A stretch of 34,532 bases of DNA from JAJPHT01 sp035687045 (GCA_035687045.1 DASRYU010000040.1:1-34532); one strand, 5' to 3'; numbered from the stretch's first letter, positions 1 through 8,240 are shown. Notes: a model not told the origin generated them from the sequence alone. Made by a program: numbers and translations.

Positions 1-120
1 CTTCTCGGCGGTCGCCGCGAGGGCCGCGTCGCGCGCCCACAGCGTCACCGGCGCGCCCTTGGAGGCGAGGAGGATGGCGAGGGAGGTGCCCCAGCTGCCG
101 GCGCCGAGCACGACGGGCAC
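1..120 (-). CDS. gpsA: Glycerol-3-phosphate dehydrogenase [NAD(P)+], N-terminal fragment
   Basis: Only the first 40 codons are in the window; the gene runs off the left edge. From a GTG at 120 the product begins VPVVLGAGSWGT and continues as an alternating beta/alpha Rossmann start (LAILLASKGAPVTLWARD). GAGSWGT is the NAD-binding glycine loop typical of GpsA, which reduces dihydroxyacetone phosphate to sn-glycerol 3-phosphate in the cytoplasm. The in-frame TGA of plsC lies six bases upstream, so GTG 120 is the first possible start and the two genes are almost certainly cotranscribed. The pairing with an acyltransferase fits glycerophospholipid synthesis of the bacterial kind. Another Rossmann dehydrogenase is possible because only the N-terminus is visible. 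Confidence 0.8.
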   Translation of the reverse strand, partial: MPVVLGAGSWGTSLAILLASKGAPVTLWARDAALAATAEK

Positions 121-123
121 GCG

Positions 124-825
124 TCAGCGCTCCTTGTTCGCCTCGGCCTTGGCGTCGGCGTCCGCCTTCGCCTGGTACTCCGGGTTCTGCATGTACTCGT
201 GCACGTACTCCTGGCCGCTGAGGTCGCGGATGGCGTGCATGACGCGGTCGGTGATCTCGCGGCAGACCTTGCGGTCGTTCTCCATGCCGTAGAACTGGCT
301 CACGTCGATGGGCGCGCCGATGTGGATGACGACCTTGTGGAAGGTGGGGATGTGCTTGCCCTTCGGGAGGACCTTCTCGGTGCCGATCATGCCGACGGGG
401 ACGATGGGCACGCGCGCCTGGAGGGCGAGCCTCGCGACGCCCGTGCGCCCCTTGTGGAGCTTCCCGTCGGTGGAGCGCGTCCCCTCGGGATAGATGCCGA
501 GGAGCTTCCCCTCGTTGAGGACCTGGAGCGAGCGCGCCATGGCCTCGTTGTCCCCTTCGCCGCGGCGCAGCGGGATGACGCCCCACTGCTCGAAGAGCCA
601 GCGCTGGACGGGCACGTCGAAGTGCTGCGCCTTGCTGATGAAGAAGACCTGCCGCGGGACGACGGCGGGCAGGAAGTAGTGGTCGCTGTAGGAGAGGTGG
701 TTCGAGGCGAGGATCGCGCCGCCGGTGGCGGGGATGTGGTGCAGCCCCGTGGCGTGGACGCGCCAGAGGCCCCGGAGGACCGGCGCGATCGTGTACTGCG
801 ACGCGCGGTAGAAGCGTTCGCCCAT
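124..825 (-). CDS. plsC: 1-acyl-sn-glycerol-3-phosphate acyltransferase (PlsC family)
   Basis: This 233-residue protein carries the hallmarks of the PlsC/LPLAT family: the HX4D catalytic motif in NHLSYSD, the substrate-binding block YPEGTRS, and the downstream block VPIVPVG followed by IGTEKVLPKG. The family transfers an acyl chain to lysophosphatidic acid to make phosphatidic acid at the membrane. The C-terminal tail is rich in Ala, Lys, Asp and Glu. I chose ATG 825; the frame stays open to a GTG at 924, but that would overlap the divergent DUF2203 gene and add residues of low-complexity character. It lies three bases upstream of gpsA. It may act on substrates other than classical phospholipids; the family assignment is firm, the exact substrate is not. 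Confidence 0.88.
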   Translation of the reverse strand: MGERFYRASQYTIAPVLRGLWRVHATGLHHIPATGGAILASNHLSYSDHYFLPAVVPRQVFFISKAQHFDVPVQRWLFEQWGVIPLRRGEGDNEAMARSLQVLNEGKLLGIYPEGTRSTDGKLHKGRTGVARLALQARVPIVPVGMIGTEKVLPKGKHIPTFHKVVIHIGAPIDVSQFYGMENDRKVCREITDRVMHAIRDLSGQEYVHEYMQNPEYQAKADADAKAEANKER

Positions 826-904
826 GGACGCGTGCCGAAGCCATACGGCCTCCTTGACCTTATCGGGCGAAGGCTGATGAGCCTCGGGCGCCCGTGCTGC
901 CGGC

Positions 905-1300
905 GTGCCGGAGCGCGTGTTCACGCCGGAGGAGGCGAACGCCCTCGTGCCCCAGCTGCGCCCTCTTCTGGCGCAGCTGCGGGAGGCGCACCACGAGCTG
1001 GGCTTCGCGCGCAGCCAGTGGCAGGAGCTGGAGTCGTTCGGCCAGGGCGAGGGCGAGGAGGCGCTCGCGTGGCGCGAGAAGACGGAGGCGCTGGCCGCGC
1101 GCGTGGTGGCGCTTCTCGACGAGGTGCGGGCGATGGGCGCCGTCGTGAAGGACCCGCTCCAGGGGCTCGCCGACTTCCCGGCGCGCCGGCGCGACGGCTC
1201 GCTCGTCCTTCTCTGCTACCGGGACGACGAGGAGCGCATCGGGCATTGGCACCCCCTCGAGGGCGGGTTCGCCGCCCGCCGCCCCCTCGTGGACCTGTAG
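905..1300 (+). CDS. DUF2203 family protein
   Basis: The 131-residue product begins FTPEEANALVPQLRPLL and ends with GLADFPARRRDG...LCYRDDEERIGHWHPLEGGFAARRPL, which is the layout of DUF2203: an N-terminal pair of long amphipathic helices and a short conserved C-terminal region with the W-H-P signature. The function of this family is not known. It is cytoplasmic, with no signal peptide or membrane span. The start is GTG 905 (VPERVF); a second GTG at 917 is possible. It is divergent from plsC with about 80 bp between them. Confidence 0.8.
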   Translation: MPERVFTPEEANALVPQLRPLLAQLREAHHELGFARSQWQELESFGQGEGEEALAWREKTEALAARVVALLDEVRAMGAVVKDPLQGLADFPARRRDGSLVLLCYRDDEERIGHWHPLEGGFAARRPLVDL

Positions 1301-1332
1301 AGGGGACCCGAACAGGAAGATGCTCTCCTGAG

Positions 1333-1345
1333 ATTGTACTATACC
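1333..1345 (+). promoter_or_regulatory. TATA-like box for the beta-helix gene
   Basis: The only AT-rich patch between the DUF2203 stop and ATG 1423 is ATTGTACTATACC. Archaeal spacing would put the transcription start near 1365, leaving a leader of about 57 nt that carries the GGAGG at 1411. The call is positional inference. Confidence 0.5.
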
Positions 1346-1347
1346 GA

Positions 1348-1365
1348 TGCAGCCCATCGGCTGCA
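1348..1365. repeat. Inverted repeat TGCAGCC-N4-GGCTGCA at the predicted transcription start
   Basis: The two 7-bp arms at 1348-1354 and 1359-1365 are perfect, with loop CATC. An overlapping alternative pairing, CGATG (1345-1349) with CATCG (1355-1359), shares the same bases. It sits just downstream of the TATA-like box and could be a repressor operator or a leader hairpin. Confidence 0.6.
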
Positions 1366-1422
1366 CGGGACCCGGTGCTCCGGCGCGAGCCGCAGGGCTG
1401 GGTCGGAGCAGGAGGCCAACCA

Positions 1423-4080
1423 ATGTCCCGACTCTTTGTCAGCATCATGATCATCGCGAGCGCGCTCGCCACCGCGGCTCCCCCCGCCGCGGCGTCGAGC
1501 CCCCTCGTGGTGTGCGACACGTGCCTGTACACGACCATTCCCGCCGCCCTCGCGGCCGCGACCGACGGCGACACCATCGTTGTGCGCCCCGGCACGTACA
1601 GCGGCGCGATCGTCGTCGACAAGATGGTCACGCTGTGCTCGACGGACTCGGCCACGAGCAGCACGTGCTCGCCCTACCCCGAGGGCGTCACCATCGACGG
1701 CGCGGGCGGCATCTACCCCGTCTTCATCACCGCCGACTTCGTGACCCTCCACGGCTTCACCATCCAGAACCCGACCTACGCGAGCGTCGACGCGGGCGCG
1801 ACGAAGGTCGACCCCAGCCTCGTCGTCGTCTACGGCGCCGACGACGTGCAGATCTTCGGCAACATCCTGCAGTTCCCCGCGTCGCCGCTCGCGCCGACGC
1901 AGAGCCGCTGGATCACCGACGGCGTGAACGTCGCGGCGGACCAGAGCGTGACGCCCCACGACAAGAGCGACCGCGTCCACATCGCGGGCAACATCTTCCG
2001 CCACTTCGTCGAAGCGGTCGGCCCGGACGGCACGTGCATCAACGCGCCCTGCCGCATGGCCGCCATCGACCTGTGGGGAGCCGGCGCCGCCCCCGTCATC
2101 GAGCAGAACAACATGCTTCTCCCCAACGGCCGCCTCGACTCCACGACGCCGCAGGTCGTGGGCATCTGGGGCAACGCGCAGAACGCCGTCATCCGGAGCA
2201 ACGCCATCCAGTCCGCCGCGATCGGCGGCCTCTACGCCGTGAAGGGCGCGTACTCCAACACGCTCTTCGAGTTCAACAACATCTACCACAGCCTCCACGG
2301 CATCTTCATCTCCGGCAGCTCGAACACGCTGCGCGGGAACAACTTCACCGAGAACGACGAGGGCGTGCGCCTCACGACCTCGAACACGCAGGTGACGGGG
2401 AACGTCTTCCACCTCAACAACGTCGCGCTGCGCGTCGCGGCGCCCAACGGCGGCCCCGAGGCGTCGAACCTCGTGTTCCGCGAGAACAAGTTCGCGACGA
2501 ACACGCGCGACTTCAGCGTCCACGCGCAGGTGTCGAACAAGCACTTCGACCTCCGCCAGAACGACTGGGGCGCCTACGACCGCCAGACGATCGAGACGTT
2601 CCTCCAGGACGAGGGCACGGGCAACACGCTCGACATCTCGTGCTTCATCGACCGCGACGGCGTCACGCGCGTCTGCCCGCAGGCGTCGTTCACGAAGGTC
2701 GTGACCGGCGCGAGCTGGCCCCGCACCGTCACCCTCACCGACACGAGCACCTTCCCCGGCAGCTCGATGGCCTCGCGCACGTGGACGCTCCCGGGCGGCG
2801 CGACCTCCTCGGCCGCGACCGTCGTCCTCTCGCTGGGCCCCGGCGCGTACAGCTTCGGCCTCACCGTCCAGGACGGCCAAGGCTTCACGGACAGCGCGAG
2901 CGACGCGCTCTTCCTGACGAACGCCGCGCCCGTGTTCAACATCCCCGACGACCACTACGCGAGCGAAGGCGCGCTCTTCTCGCTGGCGCTTGGCGCCACG
3001 GACGCGGACGGCGACGCGCTCACGTACACGCTCGTCTCCGGCCCGCCGGGCGCGGCGATCCAGAACGGCTTCCTGACGTGGACGCCCACGCACGCGCAGT
3101 CGGGCAGCCACGCCGTCAGCATCTCCGTCACCGACGGCGCCTCCACCGTGAGCGACTCGGCCACGATCCACGTGACGAACGTGCCCGTCGCGCCCGTCCT
3201 CGCGAACATCCCGGACATGAACGTGCTCGAGACGCAGACGAAGTCGCTCACCGTGAGCGCGACGTCGCCCTCCGGCTCCGCCATCGCGCTCGCCGCGACC
3301 GGCCTGCCCGCGGGCGCGACCTTCGTCGACCTCGGGAACGGCCAGGGCATCCTGAACCACACGGCGGCCGCGGGCACGGCGGGCACGTACCCCGTCACCG
3401 TCTCGGCCACCTCCGAGGGCATCACGGTGCAGAAGTCGTTCAACATCATCGTGATCGGCGCCGTCGGCCTCACGTACACGAAGGTCACGCCGACGAGCGT
3501 GCAGACGGTGCCCGGCGCGACCGTGACCCTCACGGGCACGCTCAAGAACACCGGCACGGGCTCCGACGCGTTCGTCGTCACGGCGACGAGCTCCGCGTCC
3601 GGCTGGACCGTCCTCACGCCCGCGAGCACGACGCTCGCCGCCGGCGCGAGCGCGCCCGTCGCCGTCCAGGTGACGCTCCCGGCGAACGGGCACCTCTCCT
3701 TCATCACGGTGAAGGTCTGCTCCTCGGCGTCGCCCACGACGTGCGCGACGCAGCAGTGGCGCGTCGAGGTCCCGCTCCTCATCACCCTGAACATGCCGAC
3801 GCAGTTCAGCGTGACGGATGACATCGCGGGCAGCGTCGTCGTGCGCTACGTCGACGGTTCGCTCGCGTCGAGCGTCCAGGTCCGCGTGCACGAGCAGAGC
3901 AACCAGAACTTGCCCTTCTTCGAGTCGTCCGCGAGCGGCGTCACGAACGCAGCCGGCGAGTTCGCGTTCGTCCTCGACACGGTGCAGGCGAAGCACTGGG
4001 GCGGCCACACGGTGACGGTGTCGGCGAAGCGCGGCGACGTGCAGGCCGTCAAGATGGCGCAGTACACCGTCGGCCTGTAA
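1423..4080 (+). CDS. Secreted right-handed beta-helix protein with PKD and Ig-like domains
   Basis: An 885-residue exported protein. Residues 1-27 form a signal peptide (MSRLFVSIMIIASALATAAPPAAAS). Residues about 35-415 are a NosD/PGBP-type right-handed parallel beta-helix: it opens with the typical IPAALAAATDGDTIVVRPGTY segment and contains regularly spaced N, V, I and F ladders (IRSNAIQ, LFEFNNIY, LRGNNFTEND, VTGNVFHLNN). Then follow a PKD-like domain (about 416-502), two cadherin/Ig-like domains (about 503-585 and 586-680), an NPCBM-like beta domain (about 682-780) and a C-terminal Ig-like domain. No membrane anchor or sorting signal is visible at the C-terminus, so it is probably released or held non-covalently. 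GGAGG at 1411 precedes ATG 1423. Such proteins bind or cut polysaccharides, but I see no catalytic signature. The long frame upstream of 1423 is antisense to plsC and not real. Confidence 0.85.
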   Translation: MSRLFVSIMIIASALATAAPPAAASSPLVVCDTCLYTTIPAALAAATDGDTIVVRPGTYSGAIVVDKMVTLCSTDSATSSTCSPYPEGVTIDGAGGIYPVFITADFVTLHGFTIQNPTYASVDAGATKVDPSLVVVYGADDVQIFGNILQFPASPLAPTQSRWITDGVNVAADQSVTPHDKSDRVHIAGNIFRHFVEAVGPDGTCINAPCRMAAIDLWGAGAAPVIEQNNMLLPNGRLDSTTPQVVGIWGNAQNAVIRSNAIQSAAIGGLYAVKGAYSNTLFEFNNIYHSLHGIFISGSSNTLRGNNFTENDEGVRLTTSNTQVTGNVFHLNNVALRVAAPNGGPEASNLVFRENKFATNTRDFSVHAQVSNKHFDLRQNDWGAYDRQTIETFLQDEGTGNTLDISCFIDRDGVTRVCPQASFTKVVTGASWPRTVTLTDTSTFPGSSMASRTWTLPGGATSSAATVVLSLGPGAYSFGLTVQDGQGFTDSASDALFLTNAAPVFNIPDDHYASEGALFSLALGATDADGDALTYTLVSGPPGAAIQNGFLTWTPTHAQSGSHAVSISVTDGASTVSDSATIHVTNVPVAPVLANIPDMNVLETQTKSLTVSATSPSGSAIALAATGLPAGATFVDLGNGQGILNHTAAAGTAGTYPVTVSATSEGITVQKSFNIIVIGAVGLTYTKVTPTSVQTVPGATVTLTGTLKNTGTGSDAFVVTATSSASGWTVLTPASTTLAAGASAPVAVQVTLPANGHLSFITVKVCSSASPTTCATQQWRVEVPLLITLNMPTQFSVTDDIAGSVVVRYVDGSLASSVQVRVHEQSNQNLPFFESSASGVTNAAGEFAFVLDTVQAKHWGGHTVTVSAKRGDVQAVKMAQYTVGL

Positions 4081-4090
4081 CGCTGACGCA

Positions 4091-4118
4091 GCGGGCGCGG
4101 CGGCAGCGTCGCGCCCGC
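4091..4118. terminator. Hairpin between convergent genes
   Basis: Perfect 9-bp arms GCGGGCGCG (4091-4099) and CGCGCCCGC (4110-4118) with a 10-nt loop, followed on the plus strand by a pyrimidine-rich tract. It lies 10 bp after the beta-helix stop and 16 bp from the lplA stop, so it may end transcription from both sides. A smaller hairpin CGCTG-ACG-CAGCG (4081-4093) overlaps its left arm. Confidence 0.6.
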
Positions 4119-4134
4119 ACCTCCTTCTCTTCCT

Positions 4135-4806
4135 TCACTCCTTCTGGCCCAGCGCGAGCGCGCGCTCGAAGCCGCGCGCGAGCGCCTCGGCAAGCTTCTC
4201 GCGCGACACGCGCACGCCCTCCTCCTCGAGCGACGTCACGCGCGCCTCGATCTGCTCGCGCGGCGTGCCGAAGAGGCGCGCCATGCGCTCCTCGTCCCGG
4301 CGCACGATGATCGTTCCGTGCTGCAGGATCGCGCGGTCGGTGCGCCGCTGCGCGCCCCCGCTGATCTTGCGCCCGCCCACGACGACGTTCGTGCCCTGCT
4401 TGCGGACGTAGCAGAGCGTCTCGCGCGTGTTGTCGGGCACGCTCTCGATCTCCGCCGCGACGCCAAGCCCGCGCAGCGCCTCCACGACGCCCGCGCTCAT
4501 GCGCGCGAAGCTGCCGGTGATGTCGCGGGGAAGCGACGGCCACGAGAGCGGCAGGACGACGGCGTACGTGACCTCCTCCTCGTTGTGCAGGATGGCGCCC
4601 CCGCCCGTCGCGCGGCGCACCACGTCCATGCCCCACGCGCGGGCGGCGTCGAGGTCGACGTCCGCCTCCGTCTGGGCGCGCCCGAGCGAGACGCAGGCCG
4701 GGCGCCAGCCGTAGAGGCGCACCACCGGCTCGGCCGCCTCGAGAAGCGCCTCGTCGCGCGCCATGTTCTCGGCGCCGCGCTGGTGGGGCTCGACGAGGAC
4801 GCGCAT
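4135..4806 (-). CDS. lplA: Lipoate-protein ligase A / octanoyltransferase family
   Basis: The 223-residue protein has the BPL/LplA/LipB catalytic fold signatures: RRATGGGAILHNEEE at residues 64-78 (the RRxTGGG lipoyl-AMP loop) and GGRKISGGAQRR at 144-155, where K147 matches the conserved lysine that contacts the acyl group. It attaches lipoate or octanoate to the lysine of lipoyl domains (2-oxoacid dehydrogenase E2, GcvH). Because lipA is nearby (7271), octanoyl transfer (LipM-like) is an alternative; C132 in ETLCYVRKQG could be the acyl-thioester cysteine. The archaeal bipartite ligases need a second small subunit (LplB); I do not see one here. It follows the lipoprotein genes at 4845 and 5959 with short gaps and may share their transcript. 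Confidence 0.87.
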   Translation of the reverse strand: MRVLVEPHQRGAENMARDEALLEAAEPVVRLYGWRPACVSLGRAQTEADVDLDAARAWGMDVVRRATGGGAILHNEEEVTYAVVLPLSWPSLPRDITGSFARMSAGVVEALRGLGVAAEIESVPDNTRETLCYVRKQGTNVVVGGRKISGGAQRRTDRAILQHGTIIVRRDEERMARLFGTPREQIEARVTSLEEEGVRVSREKLAEALARGFERALALGQKE

Positions 4807-4844
4807 GCGTGGCGATGCTCGCGTCCGCACGATGAAGCTTGGGG

Positions 4845-5927
4845 TCAGCGCAGGATGCGGCACGCCGCGCGGGACGGCGCGGAGGGGGCGTCGGCGCGCA
4901 CGCAGCCTGCGGGCGTGTGGAGGACGAGCGGCCCTCCGCCCCACGAGAGGAACGCGTCCTCGACCGCGAGGCCGAGCGCGCTCGGGTCCCACGCGTAGCT
5001 CGAGGCCACGAGGATCGTGTCCGGGAACGCCTCCGCCGCCGCCTGCGCCTGGAAGCGGCCGGACGCGCCGGTCGCGACCATCCCTTCCGCGGCCGCGCCG
5101 CCACCCGCGAGCGGCGCCGCGAGAGGGCCGCCGCGCCCCTCGGTCCCGCCGTCGCGCGTGCTTTCGACGCTCCACGTGCCGACGCGGGCGCCGGAGGAGG
5201 CGAGCGCGAAGGCGCGCAGGCTGTGGACGCCCCCGCTCGGGAGCGGGTGGTCGAACGAGAGGCGCAGAGCGCGCGCGAGGGCGACGGCCTCCGACCCCGG
5301 CAGGACGACGCGCGAGTCCTCGACGTCCACACCCGCGGCGAACGCGCCGCCGCCAAAGGAGAGGTCGAAGGGCGAGCCGAGCTCCAGGTACACCGCGAAG
5401 CGCGCCTCGCGGCCGCTCGCGAGCACCTTCGCGGGCAGCGTGTCGCCTTCGAGCTCGAAGTCCGTGAGCGCCTCCTGCGCGCCCAGCCGCAGCTCGAAGG
5501 GCGCGCTCGCGTTGAGGACCTGGACGCCCACGAAGAACGGCGCCGCGCGCGGCTCGCCCGCGCGGCCGCTCCCGCCGGCGCCCCCGCCGGGTCCGGCGCT
5601 GCTTCCTGCCGTGCGCAGCGTCGTCCCTTCGACCTCGTAGAACTGCACGCCCGCCGCCTCCAGCTCGACGTCCTCGGGGAACTCGTAGCCGAGGAAGAGC
5701 CACGTGCGCCCGTCGTGCTCGACCCAGTCGGCCGGCGTCGCGTCGAGCTGCACCACCGCGTAGGAGGAGCCGGCCGGCACGTGGAGGACGCGCGGCGCGA
5801 CGAGGAGGCCCGGCCCGGGCGCGGGCGCCGCATCCACCGCGGCGCCCTCGAGCTCCGCGGGGGGCGCCGCGAGGCAGCCGCTCAGGAGCGCGAGCACAAG
5901 AAGAAGGGGCGTGGGCCTCCCGCGCAT
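4845..5927 (-). CDS. Lipoprotein of unknown function
   Basis: I do not recognise this 360-residue protein. It begins MRGRPTPLLLVLALLSGCLA, a lipoprotein signal with lipobox LLSGC and acceptor Cys18. The mature part is Gly/Ala-rich and beta-strand-like, with a flexible Gly/Ser/Pro linker near residues 110-130, and ends with two cysteines in a short C-terminal segment (AGCVR...AACRILR) that could form a disulfide. It is 31 bp downstream of the lipoprotein gene at 5959-7161 and 38 bp upstream of lplA, so the three may form one operon. A TATA-like ATAAGGCTAAG (5953-5962, minus strand) overlaps the preceding stop and could give it its own promoter. Confidence 0.75.
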   Translation of the reverse strand: MRGRPTPLLLVLALLSGCLAAPPAELEGAAVDAAPAPGPGLLVAPRVLHVPAGSSYAVVQLDATPADWVEHDGRTWLFLGYEFPEDVELEAAGVQFYEVEGTTLRTAGSSAGPGGGAGGSGRAGEPRAAPFFVGVQVLNASAPFELRLGAQEALTDFELEGDTLPAKVLASGREARFAVYLELGSPFDLSFGGGAFAAGVDVEDSRVVLPGSEAVALARALRLSFDHPLPSGGVHSLRAFALASSGARVGTWSVESTRDGGTEGRGGPLAAPLAGGGAAAEGMVATGASGRFQAQAAAEAFPDTILVASSYAWDPSALGLAVEDAFLSWGGGPLVLHTPAGCVRADAPSAPSRAACRILR

Positions 5928-5958
5928 GGAGCGCCCACGGCCGGGGGCGAGCTTAGCC

Positions 5959-7161
5959 TTATGCGACGCCCACGGCGCGGACGGTCACGCCGCCGCTCTC
6001 GAGCGTGAGGGCGTTCCCGTGGTGCGCGACGCGCCCCTCGCTCGAGAGCCCGGACATGGAGAGGGCCGGGAGCCCAAGCAGGCGCGTGAGCGTCGTGTCG
6101 AGGTCCACCTGGACGAGGAAGAGCCCGTCGGTGAAGAGGCTCGCGGCGTCGACCGTGAGCGAGGTGCGCGCGCCCACGTCGCCTTCGCCCATCGCGACGA
6201 CGGAGGGCCAGCTGTTGACGACGGGCCCGAGGAACGCGACGAGGGGACCGCTGCCCTTCGAGACGTGCCCGTGCGCGTCGGCGCTGCCGGCCCACGTGCC
6301 GGTGGCGGACTGGGCGGCGTACCCCGCCGCCGCGGCGCCGTAGCCGCCGCTCGGGAATTCCGTCCAGACGGTCGTCGCGCGGCGGGAGGCGACCAAGGCG
6401 CTCGTGGTGGAGCCGTCGACGTGCACGGGGCCGGTGAGGATGCTCGTCTGGCCGAAGCCGAAGTTGCCTTCGTAGTAGAGCGCGACCTGGTGCATGCCGC
6501 CCGAGCCCGCGGGCGCGAGGGCGACGCGGCGCGCCATGTCGAGGTGCGCGAGGAACTCCTCCGTGTCGTCCGGGAGCTCCTCGTCGTCGTCCCACGACTC
6601 GCGCAGCGGGAGCAGGACGAGCGCCATCTCGACGTCGCGCGTGGCGACGCCGGAGACGACGAGGCCGACGCGCTCGCCCGCGCGCAGGTCGCCGCTCACG
6701 CCGAAGAGGAAGGGCTCGAGGCTGCGCTCGACGTCCTCGGTGACCTTCCCCACGAGGCCGCCCACGCCGACCTGGAAGGGGGCGCCGAAGGCGAGCGCGT
6801 TGAGGGCAAGCTCGCCGTCCTTCGCGACGAAGCCCATGACCATCCAGCGCTCGAGCGCCGCGCGGTCCGCCTCGAGAAGGACGGGGGCCGCGAGGAACTC
6901 GACCCGCTCGTGGTTCCTCTCGCTGAGGATGACGCCGTCGGGGATCTCCCACCAGAACGCGGTCGTGCCGCCCTCGGGGGAGGCGACGGCGCGCAGGACG
7001 ATGGCGTCTCCCGCCGCGCTCGCGACGCCGGGGAAGGCGGCGAGCGAGGCGAGAAGGGGGGAGTCGATGCTCGCGGCGGCCGTCTCGACCTCTTCGGGGA
7101 CGGCGATGCAGCCGGCAAGAAGGGTGATGGTCGTCAGCGTGGCGAGGGCCTCGCGCCTCAT
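5959..7161 (-). CDS. Lipoprotein of unknown function
   Basis: A 400-residue lipoprotein that I cannot assign to a family. The N-terminus MRREALATLTTITLLAGC has a lipobox LLAGC with acceptor Cys18. The rest is hydrophilic with many beta-strand-like segments and an acidic stretch near residue 190 (WDDDEELPDD). A region around 240-300 is rich in Gly, Ser, Thr and Ala and resembles a surface-exposed beta domain. ATG 7161 lies about 26 bp from the minus-strand TATA-like GATTATAC (7184-7193), so transcription is probably leaderless. It is divergent from lipA and shares that promoter element. Confidence 0.75.
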   Translation of the reverse strand: MRREALATLTTITLLAGCIAVPEEVETAAASIDSPLLASLAAFPGVASAAGDAIVLRAVASPEGGTTAFWWEIPDGVILSERNHERVEFLAAPVLLEADRAALERWMVMGFVAKDGELALNALAFGAPFQVGVGGLVGKVTEDVERSLEPFLFGVSGDLRAGERVGLVVSGVATRDVEMALVLLPLRESWDDDEELPDDTEEFLAHLDMARRVALAPAGSGGMHQVALYYEGNFGFGQTSILTGPVHVDGSTTSALVASRRATTVWTEFPSGGYGAAAAGYAAQSATGTWAGSADAHGHVSKGSGPLVAFLGPVVNSWPSVVAMGEGDVGARTSLTVDAASLFTDGLFLVQVDLDTTLTRLLGLPALSMSGLSSEGRVAHHGNALTLESGGVTVRAVGVA

Positions 7162-7183
7162 GGCCGCTCGACCCGACGGACGG

Positions 7184-7193
7184 TGTATAATCC
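7184..7193. promoter_or_regulatory. Bidirectional TATA-like element between a lipoprotein gene and lipA
   Basis: TGTATAATCC reads as a TATA-like box on both strands (GATTATACA on minus). It is 23-32 bp from ATG 7161 on the minus strand, fitting a leaderless lipoprotein mRNA. On the plus strand it predicts a start near 7213, leaving a leader of about 58 nt before lipA. Confidence 0.5.
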
Positions 7194-7204
7194 TTGTAGA
7201 TGGC

Positions 7205-7250
7205 CCGTTGAACGGTCAGGAACCCTCCACCCCCGGAACCGTTTTGAGGG
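7205..7250. repeat. Nested inverted repeats in the lipA leader
   Basis: CCGTT-G-AACGG (7205-7215) is a palindrome at the predicted lipA transcription start. Its AACGGT (7211-7216) also pairs with ACCGTT (7238-7243), and CCCTC (7223-7227) pairs with GAGGG (7246-7250). GGAACC is repeated directly at 7219 and 7235. The arrangement could be an operator or alternative RNA hairpins. Confidence 0.5.
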
Positions 7251-7270
7251 GGCCCCTCCTCGGCCGGAGC

Positions 7271-8230
7271 GTGACGGACCTCGTCGGGCGCTCGCACCTC
7301 GCCAAGCCCCGCTGGCTCGTCCGCCCCCTCCCGGCGGGCCCCAAGGTCGCCGAGATCCAGGGGCTCCTCGAGACGCACGGCCTCCACACCGTCTGTGAGG
7401 AGGCGCGCTGCCCCAACCGCGGCGAGTGCTGGTCGCAGGGCGAGGCGACGCTCATGATCATGGGCGACACGTGCAGCCGCGGCTGCCGCTTCTGCGACGT
7501 GAAGACCGGCTCCAAGCTCGAGATGGCGGCGCTCCCGCTCGACGCCCTGGAGCCCGCGAAGGTCGCGAACACCGTCCAGAAGCTCCGCCTCACCTACGCC
7601 GTCATCACGTCCGTCGACCGCGACGAGCTTCCCGACCAGGGCGCGGACCACTGGCACCGCGTCATCAAGGCGGTCAAGTTCCTCTGCCCCGACACCGTCA
7701 TCGACGTCCTCGTCCCCGACTTCCGCGGCGACGCGAAGCTCATCGAGCACGTCGTCGCGGCGGGGCCGCACGTGCTCGCGCACAACATCGAGACGGTGCG
7801 CCGCCTCACGCCGAAGGTGCGCGACGCGCGCTGCGGCTACGACCAGACGCTCGAGGTGCTGCGGACGTTCAAGCGCCTCGCGCCCGGGACGCCCACGAAG
7901 AGCGGCATCATGGTGGGGCACGGCGAGACGCGCGAGGAGGTCCTCGAGACGCTGCGCGACCTCCGGGCGGCGGGCGTCGACTTCGTGACCATCGGGCAGT
8001 ACCTGCGCCCCTCCGACTGGCACCTGCCCGTCGAGAGCTACTGGCATCCCAACGACTTCGTCGCGCTCGAGCAGGCCGCGTGGTCGATGGGCTTCCGCCA
8101 CGTCGTCGCCGGGCCGTTCGTGCGCTCGAGCTACCGCGCCTGGGAGGTCGAGAAGCTTGTGCGCGACGCGCACGGCATGAGGACGCCGGAGCGGCACCCG
8201 CAACAAGGGCTAATACCCCCTTCCGGCTGA
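7271..8230 (+). CDS. lipA: Lipoyl synthase
   Basis: A 319-residue radical SAM enzyme that inserts two sulfurs at C6 and C8 of protein-bound octanoate. Both iron-sulfur clusters are visible: the auxiliary cluster motif CX4CX5C (C42, C47, C53 in CEEARCPNRGEC) and the radical SAM motif CX3CX2C (C68, C72, C75 in CSRGCRFC). The C-terminal RSSYRAW supplies the serine ligand of the auxiliary cluster. Length and order are normal for LipA. GTG 7271 is the only sensible in-frame start after the promoter; the frame is open further upstream but with no standard start near it. The gene ends 10 bp before the next one, suggesting cotranscription. With LplA it completes a lipoylation route. Confidence 0.95.
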   Translation: MTDLVGRSHLAKPRWLVRPLPAGPKVAEIQGLLETHGLHTVCEEARCPNRGECWSQGEATLMIMGDTCSRGCRFCDVKTGSKLEMAALPLDALEPAKVANTVQKLRLTYAVITSVDRDELPDQGADHWHRVIKAVKFLCPDTVIDVLVPDFRGDAKLIEHVVAAGPHVLAHNIETVRRLTPKVRDARCGYDQTLEVLRTFKRLAPGTPTKSGIMVGHGETREEVLETLRDLRAAGVDFVTIGQYLRPSDWHLPVESYWHPNDFVALEQAAWSMGFRHVVAGPFVRSSYRAWEVEKLVRDAHGMRTPERHPQQGLIPPSG

Positions 8231-8240
8231 CGCGGACCCA

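Noticed and set aside
199..1422. The upstream extension of the beta-helix frame, which would fuse about 400 residues to its N-terminus
   Set aside because: That part is antisense to plsC and DUF2203, and the signal peptide with a GGAGG start at 1423 fixes the real N-terminus.
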